Positions 19,058-28,338 of a stretch of DNA of 64,000 bases are shown here, one piece after another (position 1 is the stretch's first letter; each line of letters starts with the position of its first letter). A program made the position numbers and the translations under genes. Origin of the DNA: Myxococcaceae bacterium (lineage in GTDB: Bacteria > Myxococcota > Myxococcia > Myxococcales > Myxococcaceae). Location of the stretch: positions 186,001 through 250,000 of the forward strand of contig JAEUJQ010000045.1 in the NCBI GenBank assembly GCA_016793095.1, given 5' to 3'. The notes under the pieces were generated by a model that worked only from the letters and a program-made list of their open reading frames with translations, was not told where the DNA came from and searched no databases.

Positions 19058-20329
19058 TCAGTCTTCGGCGAACGGATTGACCGCCTGGGCCGCGGCGAGC
19101 TCCTGCCGCGCCTCCGACAGCTCGGAGTTCGTCTCGCGCAGCCGGTCGGACAGCACCTGCACGAAGCTCCACAGGAGCTTCACCGCGAGGATCGACTCCT
19201 TCTTCATCAGCGCCATCAGATCGGGCCGGGAGATCACCATCACCCGCGTCGGCTCGTGGGCCCGCACGGTGGCCGAGCGCGGCGCGTTGTCGATGAGGCC
19301 CATCTCGCCGAAGTGGCCACCAGCGCGCAGCTCGGCGATCTCCACCCCGCCCTTCTCCACGCCGACCCGCCCGCGGATCACCACGAAGAGCTCTTCGCCC
19401 GGCTGCCCCTCGGTGACGATCTCACGCCCGCCGGGGAACGTGCGCGTCGACGCGATGGACAGCACCGCCGTCTGCTCCTTGTAGGTGAGGTGCCTGAAGA
19501 GGGGGATCTTCTTCAGCGCGTCCATGCGCGACTGCGCCTCGACGACCTCTTCCTGCGCGCTCTCGGCGTCGCCCTTCACCCCGACCACGACCGTGGTGAT
19601 GTTGTCCTTGCCGCCACGCTCATTGGCTAGGGCGACGAAGCGCTCGGGTTGCTCGGTGAGCGGCGTCGCGGCGACCAGGCCCGACACCTCTTCGTCGCTC
19701 AGGTAGCCATGCAGGCCGTCGGAGCAGAGGACGAAGGTGTCGCCGGGCACCAGATCGACGATGAGGGTGTCGACCTGGACCGACTCCTGGATGCCGACCG
19801 CGCGGGTGATGACGTTGCGGTACTGGCTGGTGGCCGCCTGATCCTTGGTGATGGTGCCGGCCTTGAGCTGCGCGGCGATCAGCGTGTGATCTTCGGTGAG
19901 GCGGTGACACTGGCCGTTGCGCACCAGGTAGACGCGGCTGTCGCCGACGTGGCCGATGACGCCCTTCGAGCCCGAGACGACCAGGCACACGAAGGTCGTG
20001 CCCATGCCGCGCTTCGTGGTGTCGGTGGTGGCCGTCTTGTAGATGTCGGCGCAGGCGCGCTGGACGGCGACCTCGACCAGCGACGCCGCTGCGGCCCGGC
20101 TCGTCTGCGTCGGATCGCGCGCGAGGTCCTTCAGGATCCCCTTGTTCGCGGCCAGGTGCTGCCTGACGACCTCGACAGAGCGCGCGCTGGCCACTTCACC
20201 GGCGGCGTGGCCACCCATGCCGTCCGCGACGATGTAGAGCCCGCCCGCCGGGTCCACCAGCATCGCGTCTTCGTTGTGTTGACGCTTTCGGCCGACGTCC
20301 GTCTTGCCGTGCGCTTCGGTGCTGATCAC
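19058..20329 (-). CDS. PP2C-type Ser/Thr phosphatase fused to a cyclic-nucleotide-binding domain
   Basis: 423 residues from a GTG start with AGGGGA 8 bp upstream. Residues 1-250 are a PP2C phosphatase with metal-binding motifs DGMGGHAAGE (37-46), GDSR, CSDGL and GGKDNIT. Residues 275-395 form a cNMP-binding domain with the phosphate-binding cassette FGEMGLIDNAPRSATV, keeping the Glu and Arg that contact cyclic nucleotide. The C-terminal 25 residues look helical. It would dephosphorylate Ser/Thr kinase targets under control of a cyclic nucleotide. No transmembrane segment is present. The domain order is unusual and noted as a finding. Confidence 0.92.
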   Translation of the reverse strand: MISTEAHGKTDVGRKRQHNEDAMLVDPAGGLYIVADGMGGHAAGEVASARSVEVVRQHLAANKGILKDLARDPTQTSRAAAASLVEVAVQRACADIYKTATTDTTKRGMGTTFVCLVVSGSKGVIGHVGDSRVYLVRNGQCHRLTEDHTLIAAQLKAGTITKDQAATSQYRNVITRAVGIQESVQVDTLIVDLVPGDTFVLCSDGLHGYLSDEEVSGLVAATPLTEQPERFVALANERGGKDNITTVVVGVKGDAESAQEEVVEAQSRMDALKKIPLFRHLTYKEQTAVLSIASTRTFPGGREIVTEGQPGEELFVVIRGRVGVEKGGVEIAELRAGGHFGEMGLIDNAPRSATVRAHEPTRVMVISRPDLMALMKKESILAVKLLWSFVQVLSDRLRETNSELSEARQELAAAQAVNPFAED

Positions 20330-20426
20330 GAAGGGGGTCCCCTGAAGAGAAGGCCTGCGACTGTAGAAGCGCGGGTGCGGCCAGACAAGGCGAAAGCCTG
20401 CAACCTGTCGTGCACACCCGCTCCGA

Positions 20427-21599
20427 TCACTTCACCTCGGACACGTCCCACCGGATGGTGCTCATCAGGCCCTTCGCCCGCTTCTTCACATCGGCGTCGA
20501 GGAAGGCGATGGCTTCTGGCAGCTTGTCCATGAGGCGGAACGGCTTGCGCTTGCTCACCTTGAGCTGGAACAGCGCGTGGGTGAGCCACGGGAAGACCGC
20601 CGTGACGTCGGTGTGGCAGTACATCGAGCCGGTCTCCACCGCCTCGACCGAGACCTTGCCCCACGTGTGGCCCTCACCTGCCGGGCAGCTCGAGAGCGCG
20701 CCGTTGTCCACCGGATCCACGCAGAACTGCACGTCGATGTCGAAGCCGTGCGTGGGCACCGAGAGGATCTGATCGAGCAGCGGCTCGCCCTGCAGGGTGT
20801 AGTTCTTCGGAACGCCGCCGCCGAGGATCCAGATGGCGAGCTTCTGGTCGAAGTGGTGCCGGCAGTAGTGCTGCATCGCGGCCATCGAGTAGACGTCGTC
20901 GTTGATGTCGAGCTCGAAGCGGAACTGGTCGCCCAGCAGCTTCTTGAGCTTCACCACGTTCAGGAAGATCGAGCCGTCCTGCACCGCGCCGGACCAGATC
21001 GGCACCGCGCGCCGGTAGCAGGTGGAGAGGAAGGACGGCTGATCGACCCCCAGCTCCTGCTCGATGGCGTTGAGGTGCTTGCCGAGCAGGAAGTGGAACT
21101 CGGGCGTCGTCATCTTCCGCTGGAAGTCGGGGCCCGTCATGATCGCCGAGAAGAGCCGATCGGTGTCGAGCAGCGCCTCCTCCCAGAAGCCGAGATCGTA
21201 GATGCGGATGATGCGCGCGAGGCGGAGCTGCAGATCGCCAGCGTTCGGGTTCACCTCGCGGATCTGGTGGCGGATGATGCGGTGCGCGTCGTGGTACAGG
21301 TTCGCGCCCGTCGTCGTCACCGCGCTGATGACGCCCGCCTCGACCAGCGGAATCAAACAGCTCTGGTGCAGGCCCGCCGGCGTCATCGCGCCTGAGAGCG
21401 TGAGGAACACCGCGGCGTTCTCTTCGAGCGACCGCTTCATCAGCTCGAAGGCGATGCGCTCCTGGCGGCCGACATAGGCTCCGAACGCGTGGTCGAGCAG
21501 GTCGAGCGCGGTCTCCTTGCCGGTGATCGGACGGGGGTTCACCTTGCGGGCCCCGTCGTAGGCTTTTCGAAGCTTGTGCTGGTGGGTCTTGGTAGCCAT
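20427..21599 (-). CDS. Deoxyhypusine synthase family protein
   Basis: 390 residues, clearly of the eukaryotic/archaeal deoxyhypusine synthase family. GAN-LYHDAH (98-106), the glycine-rich WILGGGVPKNY (257-267) and the catalytic-lysine motif HTWGK (K315) are visible. In eukaryotes this lysine carries the aminobutyl group from spermidine to eIF5A. Bacteria lack hypusinated eIF5A, and bacterial members have been shown or proposed to make homospermidine or act on other amines. The true substrate here is unknown. It is divergent from the lipoprotein gene at 21651 with 51 bp between starts. The ATG at 21599 was preferred to a longer upstream frame. Confidence 0.9.
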   Translation of the reverse strand: MATKTHQHKLRKAYDGARKVNPRPITGKETALDLLDHAFGAYVGRQERIAFELMKRSLEENAAVFLTLSGAMTPAGLHQSCLIPLVEAGVISAVTTTGANLYHDAHRIIRHQIREVNPNAGDLQLRLARIIRIYDLGFWEEALLDTDRLFSAIMTGPDFQRKMTTPEFHFLLGKHLNAIEQELGVDQPSFLSTCYRRAVPIWSGAVQDGSIFLNVVKLKKLLGDQFRFELDINDDVYSMAAMQHYCRHHFDQKLAIWILGGGVPKNYTLQGEPLLDQILSVPTHGFDIDVQFCVDPVDNGALSSCPAGEGHTWGKVSVEAVETGSMYCHTDVTAVFPWLTHALFQLKVSKRKPFRLMDKLPEAIAFLDADVKKRAKGLMSTIRWDVSEVK

Positions 21600-21650
21600 G
21601 GGCGCGGCGGGTATACACACAACCCTCTGGCCGATTCATTGGAGTTTTTC

Positions 21651-23717
21651 GTGCGAATGACCCGACTCTCTCTCCTCGTCGTGACCGCCCTCGTCAGCGT
21701 TGGTGGCTGCCGGTGCCCCGGGGACATGACGACCATCAGCCGTCCTGACCTGCGCACGATCGACTCGGCCGGCGCGACCCTCGCCGCGCTCGACTTCACG
21801 GCGTGCCCCACGCTCGACGAGAACATGCCGCCGCGGCCGGTGCGCGACGTGTTCCCTGACGTGGAGCCAGTGAAGCTGACCAACGGCGGCAAGGCTTCGG
21901 CGAAGGCGAAGTTCATCTTCGGCGGCGCGAACGCCGACGCGTTCAAGCTGCGCGTGGCCGGCGGGGACGGCGGTGCGTTCACGGTCGTGCAGACGCCCTT
22001 CGAGCTCGACATCGGCGTGCAGGAGGAGATCGCCTTCGAGGTCGCGTTCTCTCCGACGAAGAAGGGCGCGCACTCCGCGACGCTCACCGTTGACGACCAG
22101 GTGGCAGAGACGACGATGGATCCGGTGATCTCGCTGATCGGCTCGGGCCTCGACCTGCCCTCGCAGCCGACCCTTGAGACGGGCGTCGAGCAGGAAGACG
22201 GCGGCTTCTCGGTCTGCGAGCAGGGGGCGATCTTCACCGACTGCGAGCTGAGCTACCCGAAGATCCAGTTCGAGACGACGGTGACGCGGAAGATCCGCAT
22301 CAAGAACAAGGGCTGCCCGGCTTTGAAGGTGACTGCCATCAAGGTGGGCATCGACACCGCGGGCACCGAGTCGCCCGACTTCCGGCTCATCTCGCCAGCC
22401 TCGCCATCCGCGGCCGCGCCGCTCTCGCTCAACAAGGCCGACGGCACCGACACCCTCGAGGCCATCGTCGAGTTCAAGCCCACCGACACCGGCCCGGGCA
22501 ACGAGGTGAAGAGCGGCTTCGTGATCGTCGACTCGAACGATCCGGTGAACATGTCGCCCATCGCGGCGCCTGGGGTGCTGAACCTGCGCGGCGAGGGCCT
22601 GCGCCCTGCCCTCTCGGCGACGCCCAGCGCCTGTGACTTCTCGCGCCCGTCCGATCTCTGCGGCAACAACCCGAAGGTCATGAACCGCGCGCGCTTCACC
22701 GTACGCAACGACGGGAACGATCGCGTGCGGATTAGCGAGGTGAAGTTCAAGTCGTCGGGCAACGCAGCTGGGGGGCAGAACGGGCGCTTCACGCTCATGA
22801 TGAGCCCCCTCAACCAGGAGGTCATGCCGGGTGGCTCCATCGTCGTGGAGGTCATTCACCAGGATCAGCCGCTCTACGTGATCGACGAGCTGCAGATGAA
22901 GAGCGTGTTCGTGAACGGCAACATCCCCTCGGGTGACGTCTCGTTCGCGCTGTTTGGCGGTCGTCAGCCGTGCCTCGACACGGTCGATGAGGTGAACTTC
23001 AACAACCCGCAGACGCCGATGTCGGCGCAGTCGTTCTTCATCCACAACCGGCGCAGGCTGGCGGACGGCGGGACGGACAACTCCCAGTGCGGCGATCTGA
23101 TCATCAACCAGATCGGCATCGAGCAGAACCAGTTCTTCACCATCATCGACCCGAAGATCGCGCCGAACACCCGCATCGCGGCCGGCGCGTCGGCCGAGAC
23201 GGCGATTCAGTACAACCGGCCGCCGTCGGGAGGCATGCAGGTCGGCAAGCTGAAGATCCTGTCGAACGACCCGTTCTTCGGTCCCCCAGCAGGCACGAAG
23301 GAGATCAACATCATCTCGTCCGCGCCCTTCGATCCGCCTCCGACGGGCATCTTGAAGGGGTGCATCCCGGCGCAGCTCATCAACGATCCCAACTGCCAGT
23401 TCGGCATGGAGTCGCAGATGACGGTTCAGCTCTCGATGATCACCCAGACCCCGAAGACGCTCACGGTCTCTGGCTTCGACAGCACCGACTTCGACGGCAT
23501 GATGATGGGTAAGCCGACCGAGTACCGGTTCCAGCTCCTCGCGCCCTTCCCGCAGGGAGCCACCGCTTCGAGCATCGCCCCCAACATGCGTGGGATGGCG
23601 AACAAGGCCGTCCTGACCCTCCCAGGCCCCGGCCTCTACCGCGTCAGCATGACCGTCTGGGACAGCCGTGGGCAGCAGGGCCAGCCGGTGTCGCTCAACA
23701 TCAACGTCGTTCCGTAG
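21651..23717 (+). CDS. Large lipoprotein with ASH/choice-of-anchor-type immunoglobulin-like repeats
   Basis: 688 residues. GTG at 21651 is favoured because GGAG sits 6 bp upstream; the ATG two codons later would have 12-bp spacing. The signal peptide ends at lipobox Cys (SVGGC, about residue 19 from the GTG). The body contains several repeats with V.....G......A.F..G, LDI..........V.F.P...G....L.. and VDSNDP-like endings, typical of the ASPM/SPD-2/Hydin beta-sandwich family. Cysteines are sparse and paired. It is likely exposed on the outer membrane. Function unknown; no catalytic residues are visible. Confidence 0.8.
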   Translation: MRMTRLSLLVVTALVSVGGCRCPGDMTTISRPDLRTIDSAGATLAALDFTACPTLDENMPPRPVRDVFPDVEPVKLTNGGKASAKAKFIFGGANADAFKLRVAGGDGGAFTVVQTPFELDIGVQEEIAFEVAFSPTKKGAHSATLTVDDQVAETTMDPVISLIGSGLDLPSQPTLETGVEQEDGGFSVCEQGAIFTDCELSYPKIQFETTVTRKIRIKNKGCPALKVTAIKVGIDTAGTESPDFRLISPASPSAAAPLSLNKADGTDTLEAIVEFKPTDTGPGNEVKSGFVIVDSNDPVNMSPIAAPGVLNLRGEGLRPALSATPSACDFSRPSDLCGNNPKVMNRARFTVRNDGNDRVRISEVKFKSSGNAAGGQNGRFTLMMSPLNQEVMPGGSIVVEVIHQDQPLYVIDELQMKSVFVNGNIPSGDVSFALFGGRQPCLDTVDEVNFNNPQTPMSAQSFFIHNRRRLADGGTDNSQCGDLIINQIGIEQNQFFTIIDPKIAPNTRIAAGASAETAIQYNRPPSGGMQVGKLKILSNDPFFGPPAGTKEINIISSAPFDPPPTGILKGCIPAQLINDPNCQFGMESQMTVQLSMITQTPKTLTVSGFDSTDFDGMMMGKPTEYRFQLLAPFPQGATASSIAPNMRGMANKAVLTLPGPGLYRVSMTVWDSRGQQGQPVSLNINVVP

Positions 23718-23767
23718 TCGAGCGGCTGGCGTTCAGGCGCTCGCGGGCGAGACGCTCGCGAGCAGAC

Positions 23768-24844
23768 TCAACCGAACACGTCGGACGGAGCCTTCGCTGC
23801 GACCAGCCGCGCGCCGATGCGGCGGAGCTCCGCGGGAGTCGCACGCTTGAGCCTGCTCGCGGCCCCTCGAGGCAGGCGACCGAACCGGACGACGATCTGG
23901 GCGCGAAGCAGATCGCGGAGCGCCGCCTCGTACCCCTCCTCGCGTCCCTCCTCACGCCCTTCCTTCCTCCCGATCCGCCTGCCCTCGTCCCGGCCTTTCT
24001 CCCGACCCTCCGCTCGCCCTTCTTCGCGGCCTGCACGGCGGGCCTCGGCGCGCTCCTCTTTGAGGCCGGCGAACGCGATGTCCTCGACCGTGACGGTGCG
24101 TCGGTCGGGGCCCATCCAGAACAGCTTCTTGATCCTCTTCCGCTGCGCCTCGGTCATCTACATCATCGCCCTGCGGCGGTCATGGGGAGCCCGGTGCTGC
24201 AGCTGGTACACCACCTCGGACCACCGCGGCGCCTCGCCAATCACCCGCGCCGGGTCTGAAGACGACGCCAGCAACCAGAGCGCAGGCGCGTGAAGTCAGG
24301 CCCGGGCCTCGCCTGCAGCGCGTCGGTGGTCGCGGTCGCGAGGTCGTCGATGACGAACGGAAAGCTGGGGGTGAGGGGGCGAACGCGTCGGCCTGGTCGG
24401 CGTCGAGCTCGAGCACCTCGGCGAACGAGGTGGGGCCACGCCAACCACCGGGCACGTTCGACAGCACCATCGGCAGCAGCATGGGGAGGCGGGTGCGCGT
24501 GGGCTCGTGGCCCAGCACGCTGAGCCAGAGGTTCGTCATGTAGCGCAGCAGCCGCCACGGCATCAGCGGGTCGCTCGTGCGCTGGTGCTCGAGCAGCACG
24601 TAGAGGAACGCCGGGCGGCCGTGCTGCGCGACCCTGAAGGCGGCGTCTCTCGCTGGCCGCAAGCGACTCGTCGACGAAGCGGGTGTGGAGCATGTCGACG
24701 CGCTGGAAGTCGAGCGAGGCGACGATGGCCGGCGGGAGCAGCACCTCGGCCTCGGCCTTGAGCGCCTCGGGCCGGTCGAAGGCCGACCGGAACAGGCCGT
24801 CATGGTGTGACTGGTACTTCGTTCCGCCGCCGCCGCCGTGTCAT
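23768..24844 (-). pseudogene. Decayed Rpn/transposase_31 (YhgA-like) nuclease gene
   Basis: The original ATG is probably at 24844, because a strong GGAGGGAGGGGAC lies directly upstream. The coding sequence is scattered over all three minus-strand frames: SHHDGLFRSAFDRP (near 24800) in one, YVLLEHQRTSDPLMPWRLL (near 24570) in a second, a return to the first near 24370, and LWLLASSSDPARV (near 24260) in a third. Shifts map near 24825-24840 (a CGG run), 24646-24650, 24366-24377 and 24280-24286, and a TAG stands at 24158-24160. The last 129 codons (23768-24157) are intact and carry the charged EGR-rich linker and C-terminal helix typical of this family. Rpn proteins are PD-(D/E)XK nucleases; this copy is very likely inactive. 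Confidence 0.85.
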
Positions 24845-24976
24845 GTCCCCTCCCTCCAGCGGGAGCCAACAGCACGAACGATGCTGCGGCCGCCCGCGCA
24901 CATTCCCAGGCGGTTGCGCGTCCACGCGGGTGGAGTGGAGCGTCCACGTCGTCCCGCTCTCAGCGCGCGAGAAGCC

Positions 24977-25444
24977 TCAGCTACCGGGGGGCCGCTTCGC
25001 CTTCAGCACCGGCGACTCATGGCGCAGGCTGCGCATCGCGAGCCGATCGAGGCGGGTCGTGCGATAGACCTCGAGCATGCGCTCCTGGCCGGTGCGCCAC
25101 ACGCCATACATGGTGCAGGCCCCCGTGAAGGCGCACCCGTCATGATCGGCCGCGGTGCAGACGTTGACGTTGACCGGGCCCTCGAGCGCTTCGATGACCT
25201 CGAGGAAGGTGATCGTCGAAGCCGCTCGTGCGAGCGCGTAGCCGCCGTGCGCGCCGCGGGTCGAGCGCACCAGCTTCGCCTTCACGAGCGTCTTGAGGAT
25301 CTTGGCGAGGAAGTCACCGGGGATGTCCATCTTCCGGCCGATCTCGCGGAACGACGTCGTCATGCCGTCGGGCAACGAGGCCAGGAAGACCATCGCGCGG
25401 GTCCCGTACTCCATCTTCCTCGAGATCTGGAACGCGCGAGCCAT
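24977..25444 (-). CDS. Rrf2 family transcriptional regulator, likely iron-sulphur binding
   Basis: 155 residues. The N-terminal winged helix shows Y..RA..FLAS (about 13-23), recognition-helix region DIPGDFLAKILKTL and the wing RGAHGGYALAR. Three cysteines are arranged C-x7-C-x5-C (CTAADHDGCAFTGAC, near residues 96-110), close to the three-Cys Fe-S ligand set of IscR/NsrR, whose first gap is usually shorter. It may sense iron-sulphur status, nitric oxide or redox. The ATG at 25444 has GGGGA at good spacing; a GTG 18 bp upstream has none. No target operator is visible, and the divergent neighbour is a PHP phosphoesterase. Confidence 0.9.
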   Translation of the reverse strand: MARAFQISRKMEYGTRAMVFLASLPDGMTTSFREIGRKMDIPGDFLAKILKTLVKAKLVRSTRGAHGGYALARAASTITFLEVIEALEGPVNVNVCTAADHDGCAFTGACTMYGVWRTGQERMLEVYRTTRLDRLAMRSLRHESPVLKAKRPPGS

Positions 25445-25505
25445 CGGCACGTCCCCTACCACAGTGTGGGTGGTGTCTGCGTCCGACCACCGCTAAACAC
25501 CAGTC

Positions 25506-26324
25506 GTGATCATCGACCTGCACTCGCACACGACCGCGAGCGATGGACAGCACGCACCGGCGGAGCAGATCGCGATGGCCGCAAAGGCAGGTATTGGCGT
25601 GCTCGCCGTGACCGATCACGACACCGTCTCCGGCCTGGACGCCTGTGAGGAGGCGGCCCGCGCGCACGGCATGCGGCTCGTGCCCGGCATCGAGATCTCG
25701 GTGCACTTCGGGGGACGCGAGGTGCACATCCTCGGGCACTTCGTCGATCGCGCAGTGCCGAAGCTGGGCTCGTTCGACGTCGAGCTGAAGGCGTTCCGCG
25801 AGAGGCGCATGGGGTTGATGGTGGAGAAGCTGGCATCGCTGGGCTTCCCGGTGACGCTCGCCGACGTGAAAGCGCTCGCCGGCAACGCGCACCTCGCGCG
25901 GCCGCACCTCGCGCGGTGGCTGGTCGAGCACGGGTACTGCACCTCGACGCAGGAGGCCTTCACCCGCTTTCTCGGCGACGGCAAGCCAGCGGCCGTCGCG
26001 CGCTTCGACGTCACTCCGGACCAGGCGATCGAGCTCATCCACCTCGCGCACGGCACCGCCACCCTCGCGCACCCCGGCCCGACCCGGATCAACCACTGGG
26101 AGCTCGAGCAGCTCAAACAACGCGGGCTGGACGGCATCGAGGTGCACCACTCGGATCACCCGCCGAGTCAGCGGGAGCAGCTGCTCGCCTGGGCGAAGGA
26201 GTTCGATCTCGTCCCCACGGCTGGCAGCGATTTCCACGGGCTGAAGGTCGCGCCTGATCGGCGCTTCGGCAGCGTCACGATGGACCCGGCCGAGCTCGAG
26301 CGGCTCGAGCGGCGCCGACGTTGA
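25506..26324 (+). CDS. PHP-domain phosphoesterase (RNase AM / nucleoside-bisphosphate phosphatase-like)
   Basis: 272 residues from a GTG start. All PHP metal motifs are visible: DLHSHTTASDG (4-14), TDHDT (near 38), PGIEIS (near 60), a conserved TLAHPG (near 180), HHSDH (near 215) and GSDFHG (near 242). The domain arrangement matches the YciV/TrpH family, which hydrolyses 3',5'-nucleoside bisphosphates and trims RNA 5' ends. The final residues are Arg-rich. It is divergent from the Rrf2 gene with a 61-bp gap. Confidence 0.9.
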   Translation: MIIDLHSHTTASDGQHAPAEQIAMAAKAGIGVLAVTDHDTVSGLDACEEAARAHGMRLVPGIEISVHFGGREVHILGHFVDRAVPKLGSFDVELKAFRERRMGLMVEKLASLGFPVTLADVKALAGNAHLARPHLARWLVEHGYCTSTQEAFTRFLGDGKPAAVARFDVTPDQAIELIHLAHGTATLAHPGPTRINHWELEQLKQRGLDGIEVHHSDHPPSQREQLLAWAKEFDLVPTAGSDFHGLKVAPDRRFGSVTMDPAELERLERRRR

Positions 26325-26429
26325 CGCTGCCACACCGCCCACCTGATTCGATCTCCGTCGCCTCGCGACCGGCATTCAAGCAACTGCGCCCGCCGCGGCT
26401 CGACGGCGTCGAATCACGTGGGCTCGGTG

Positions 26430-27335
26430 CTAGGCCGCCGCGCGCTGAAGCGGCCTCACCTGCCGGGTGACACGCTCCCCCTTCCTCCAGACCGTGAGCT
26501 CGACCGTCCACGCAGGCTCGAGCGCGAGCAGGCGCTGCAGATCGTCCACCGTGCTGACGCGAGCCCCGCCGAGCGCGACGACGAGATCGTCGGGCGCCAC
26601 GCCTGCGGTGGCTGCCGGCGAGCTGCTCCCGGTCTCGACCACCCGGACGCCGCGCGCCTGGCCAACACGCTCGGCGAGCTCGGGCTTGAGCGTCTCGTTG
26701 CGCGCCGAGATGCCGAGGAAACGCCGACGCACCTCGCCGTGTCGAAGCAGCAGGCCCGCGACCCAGGTCGCCGTCGCCGAGGGCACCGCGAAGCCGATGC
26801 CCTGCGCGAACGGGAGCATCGCGGTGTTGACGCCGACGACCTGCCCCCGCACCGAGAGGAGCGGGCCGCCGGAGTTGCCAGGGTTGATCGCCGCGTCGGT
26901 CTGGATGAGGCCGTCGAGCGAGGCGCCGTCACGCCCCGGCAGGCGTCGCTCGAGCGCGCTCACCACCCCGAACGACACGCTGCGCTCGAACCCGAACGGG
27001 TGTCCGAGCGCGATCACCACCTGCCCGACCTTCACGGCGGCCGCATCGGCGAGCGACAGCACGGGCAGCTGCTGGCGCGAGGTCTTCACCACCGCGAGAT
27101 CGGTCGGCGCGTCGCGGCCCACCACCTCGCCTTCGCTCCACTCGCCGTCGGAGAACCGCACCCGGACACGCCCGTTCGACAGCCGCACCACGTGCTCGTT
27201 CGTGAGCACGGAGCCGTCTTCGCGCAGCCCCAGGCCGGTGCCGTTGCCGCGTCGATGCTCGAGCGCAACCACGCCAGGCGCGGCCCGGGTGACGAGCGCC
27301 TCGAGCTCGCTCGAGAACAACTCGAGTGGGTTCAT
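26430..27335 (-). CDS. HtrA-type S1C serine protease with PDZ domain (intact triad)
   Basis: 301 residues. The trypsin-like domain keeps the full catalytic triad: H48 (TNEHVV), D79 (PTDLAVV) and S155 (GNSGGP). A PDZ domain follows (about 200-290) with the carboxylate-binding loop near FLGI. There is no signal peptide or membrane helix at the N-terminus, unlike DegP/DegS, so a cytoplasmic location is possible. Its ATG is 3 bp after the stop of a paralogue whose catalytic His is changed, making a tandem of active and inactive partners. Confidence 0.9.
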   Translation of the reverse strand: MNPLELFSSELEALVTRAAPGVVALEHRRGNGTGLGLREDGSVLTNEHVVRLSNGRVRVRFSDGEWSEGEVVGRDAPTDLAVVKTSRQQLPVLSLADAAAVKVGQVVIALGHPFGFERSVSFGVVSALERRLPGRDGASLDGLIQTDAAINPGNSGGPLLSVRGQVVGVNTAMLPFAQGIGFAVPSATATWVAGLLLRHGEVRRRFLGISARNETLKPELAERVGQARGVRVVETGSSSPAATAGVAPDDLVVALGGARVSTVDDLQRLLALEPAWTVELTVWRKGERVTRQVRPLQRAAA

Positions 27336-27338
27336 GGT

Positions 27339-28226
27339 TCAGGGCCTCGCGCCGAGCGTCACCTGCATCTGCTCGACCTTGCCCTGTCGCCAGATCGTGG
27401 CAGGCACCTGCTCACCCACGTGATCGGCGCGGAGGTACGAGGTGAGATCGTCGAGCGTCTTCACCGACGCGTCGCCGAGGTGCAGCAGCGTGTCCCCATA
27501 GCGGATGCCGGCCTTGTCGGCTGGGCCGTCCTTCTCGACCTGCATCACGATGAGGCCAACCTCTTCACCGGTGGACTGGTGCACGTCCTCGGGGAGGCGG
27601 ACGGGCTGCATCTGCAGGCCCAGGTAGCTGCGGCGAACGCGCCCGTGCAGCTCGAGCTGCCCGACGATCCGCTGCACGGTCGAGCTCGGGACCGTGAGGC
27701 TCGCGCCCTTGAGCAGACCCGTGCTCGTGAGGCCCAGCACGCGCCCGTCCACGGACACCAGCGGCCCGCCCGAGAAGCCCGGGTGGTGGGCAGCGTCCGC
27801 CTCCAGGTAGCGATCGACGGTTCCCCCGCTCATCGTCTTCCAGGGGCTCCTCCCGACCGCGCTCAGGATGCCGCTCGTCGCGCGCACCGTCTGGCCGGGC
27901 CGCGCGAGCTTGAGCACCAGCTGACCGACCTTGAGCTGCGAGGTGTCGCTCAACTGCACAGCGGGCAACTCGGCCTCGGTCTCGAGGAGGGCGAGATCAG
28001 TCGTCAGATCGCGGCCCTTCACCTTCGCGCGGTGCTCGACGCCCTCGAGGCCGACCATCACCTCGTCACGGAAGAGGCCGCGCGCGACGGTGATGACGCG
28101 GTTGGATGAAACGACGAGGCCGCTGGTCGGGTGGCGGCGGCCTCCTTCGACGCGCACCACGCTTCGACCAACGGCCTCAACCACGGAGGACAGCGCTTCG
28201 GACAGCTCGTTTGCTGGAACCGGCAT
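27339..28226 (-). CDS. HtrA-like pseudoprotease with PDZ domain (catalytic His replaced by Arg)
   Basis: 295 residues, paralogous along its whole length to the protease downstream. Aligning RVITVARGL with SVLTNEHVV puts Arg49 at the catalytic His position. The Asp (D77, TTDLAL) and Ser (S152, GFSGGP) remain. The PDZ domain at about 195-285 appears complete. Without the His a normal serine-protease mechanism is not expected, so it could act as a chaperone, peptide sensor or regulator of its partner. No signal peptide is visible. It is the first gene of the pair, from an ATG at 28226. Confidence 0.88.
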   Translation of the reverse strand: MPVPANELSEALSSVVEAVGRSVVRVEGGRRHPTSGLVVSSNRVITVARGLFRDEVMVGLEGVEHRAKVKGRDLTTDLALLETEAELPAVQLSDTSQLKVGQLVLKLARPGQTVRATSGILSAVGRSPWKTMSGGTVDRYLEADAAHHPGFSGGPLVSVDGRVLGLTSTGLLKGASLTVPSSTVQRIVGQLELHGRVRRSYLGLQMQPVRLPEDVHQSTGEEVGLIVMQVEKDGPADKAGIRYGDTLLHLGDASVKTLDDLTSYLRADHVGEQVPATIWRQGKVEQMQVTLGARP

Positions 28227-28338
28227 TCGTTTCCTCGGGAACAGCGGGGGAGACAGCTCCCGAGAAGCTACGCATGAACGCCGATCTGCAAACCCGCCGA
28301 ACAGTCAGAAACAGGCCAAACGGCGAGGACTTACGACC

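Noticed and set aside
23739-23763. GCTCGCG/CGCGAGC hairpin after the large lipoprotein gene
   Set aside because: Stem is present, but the loop is long and there is no T-run, so it is not reported as a terminator.
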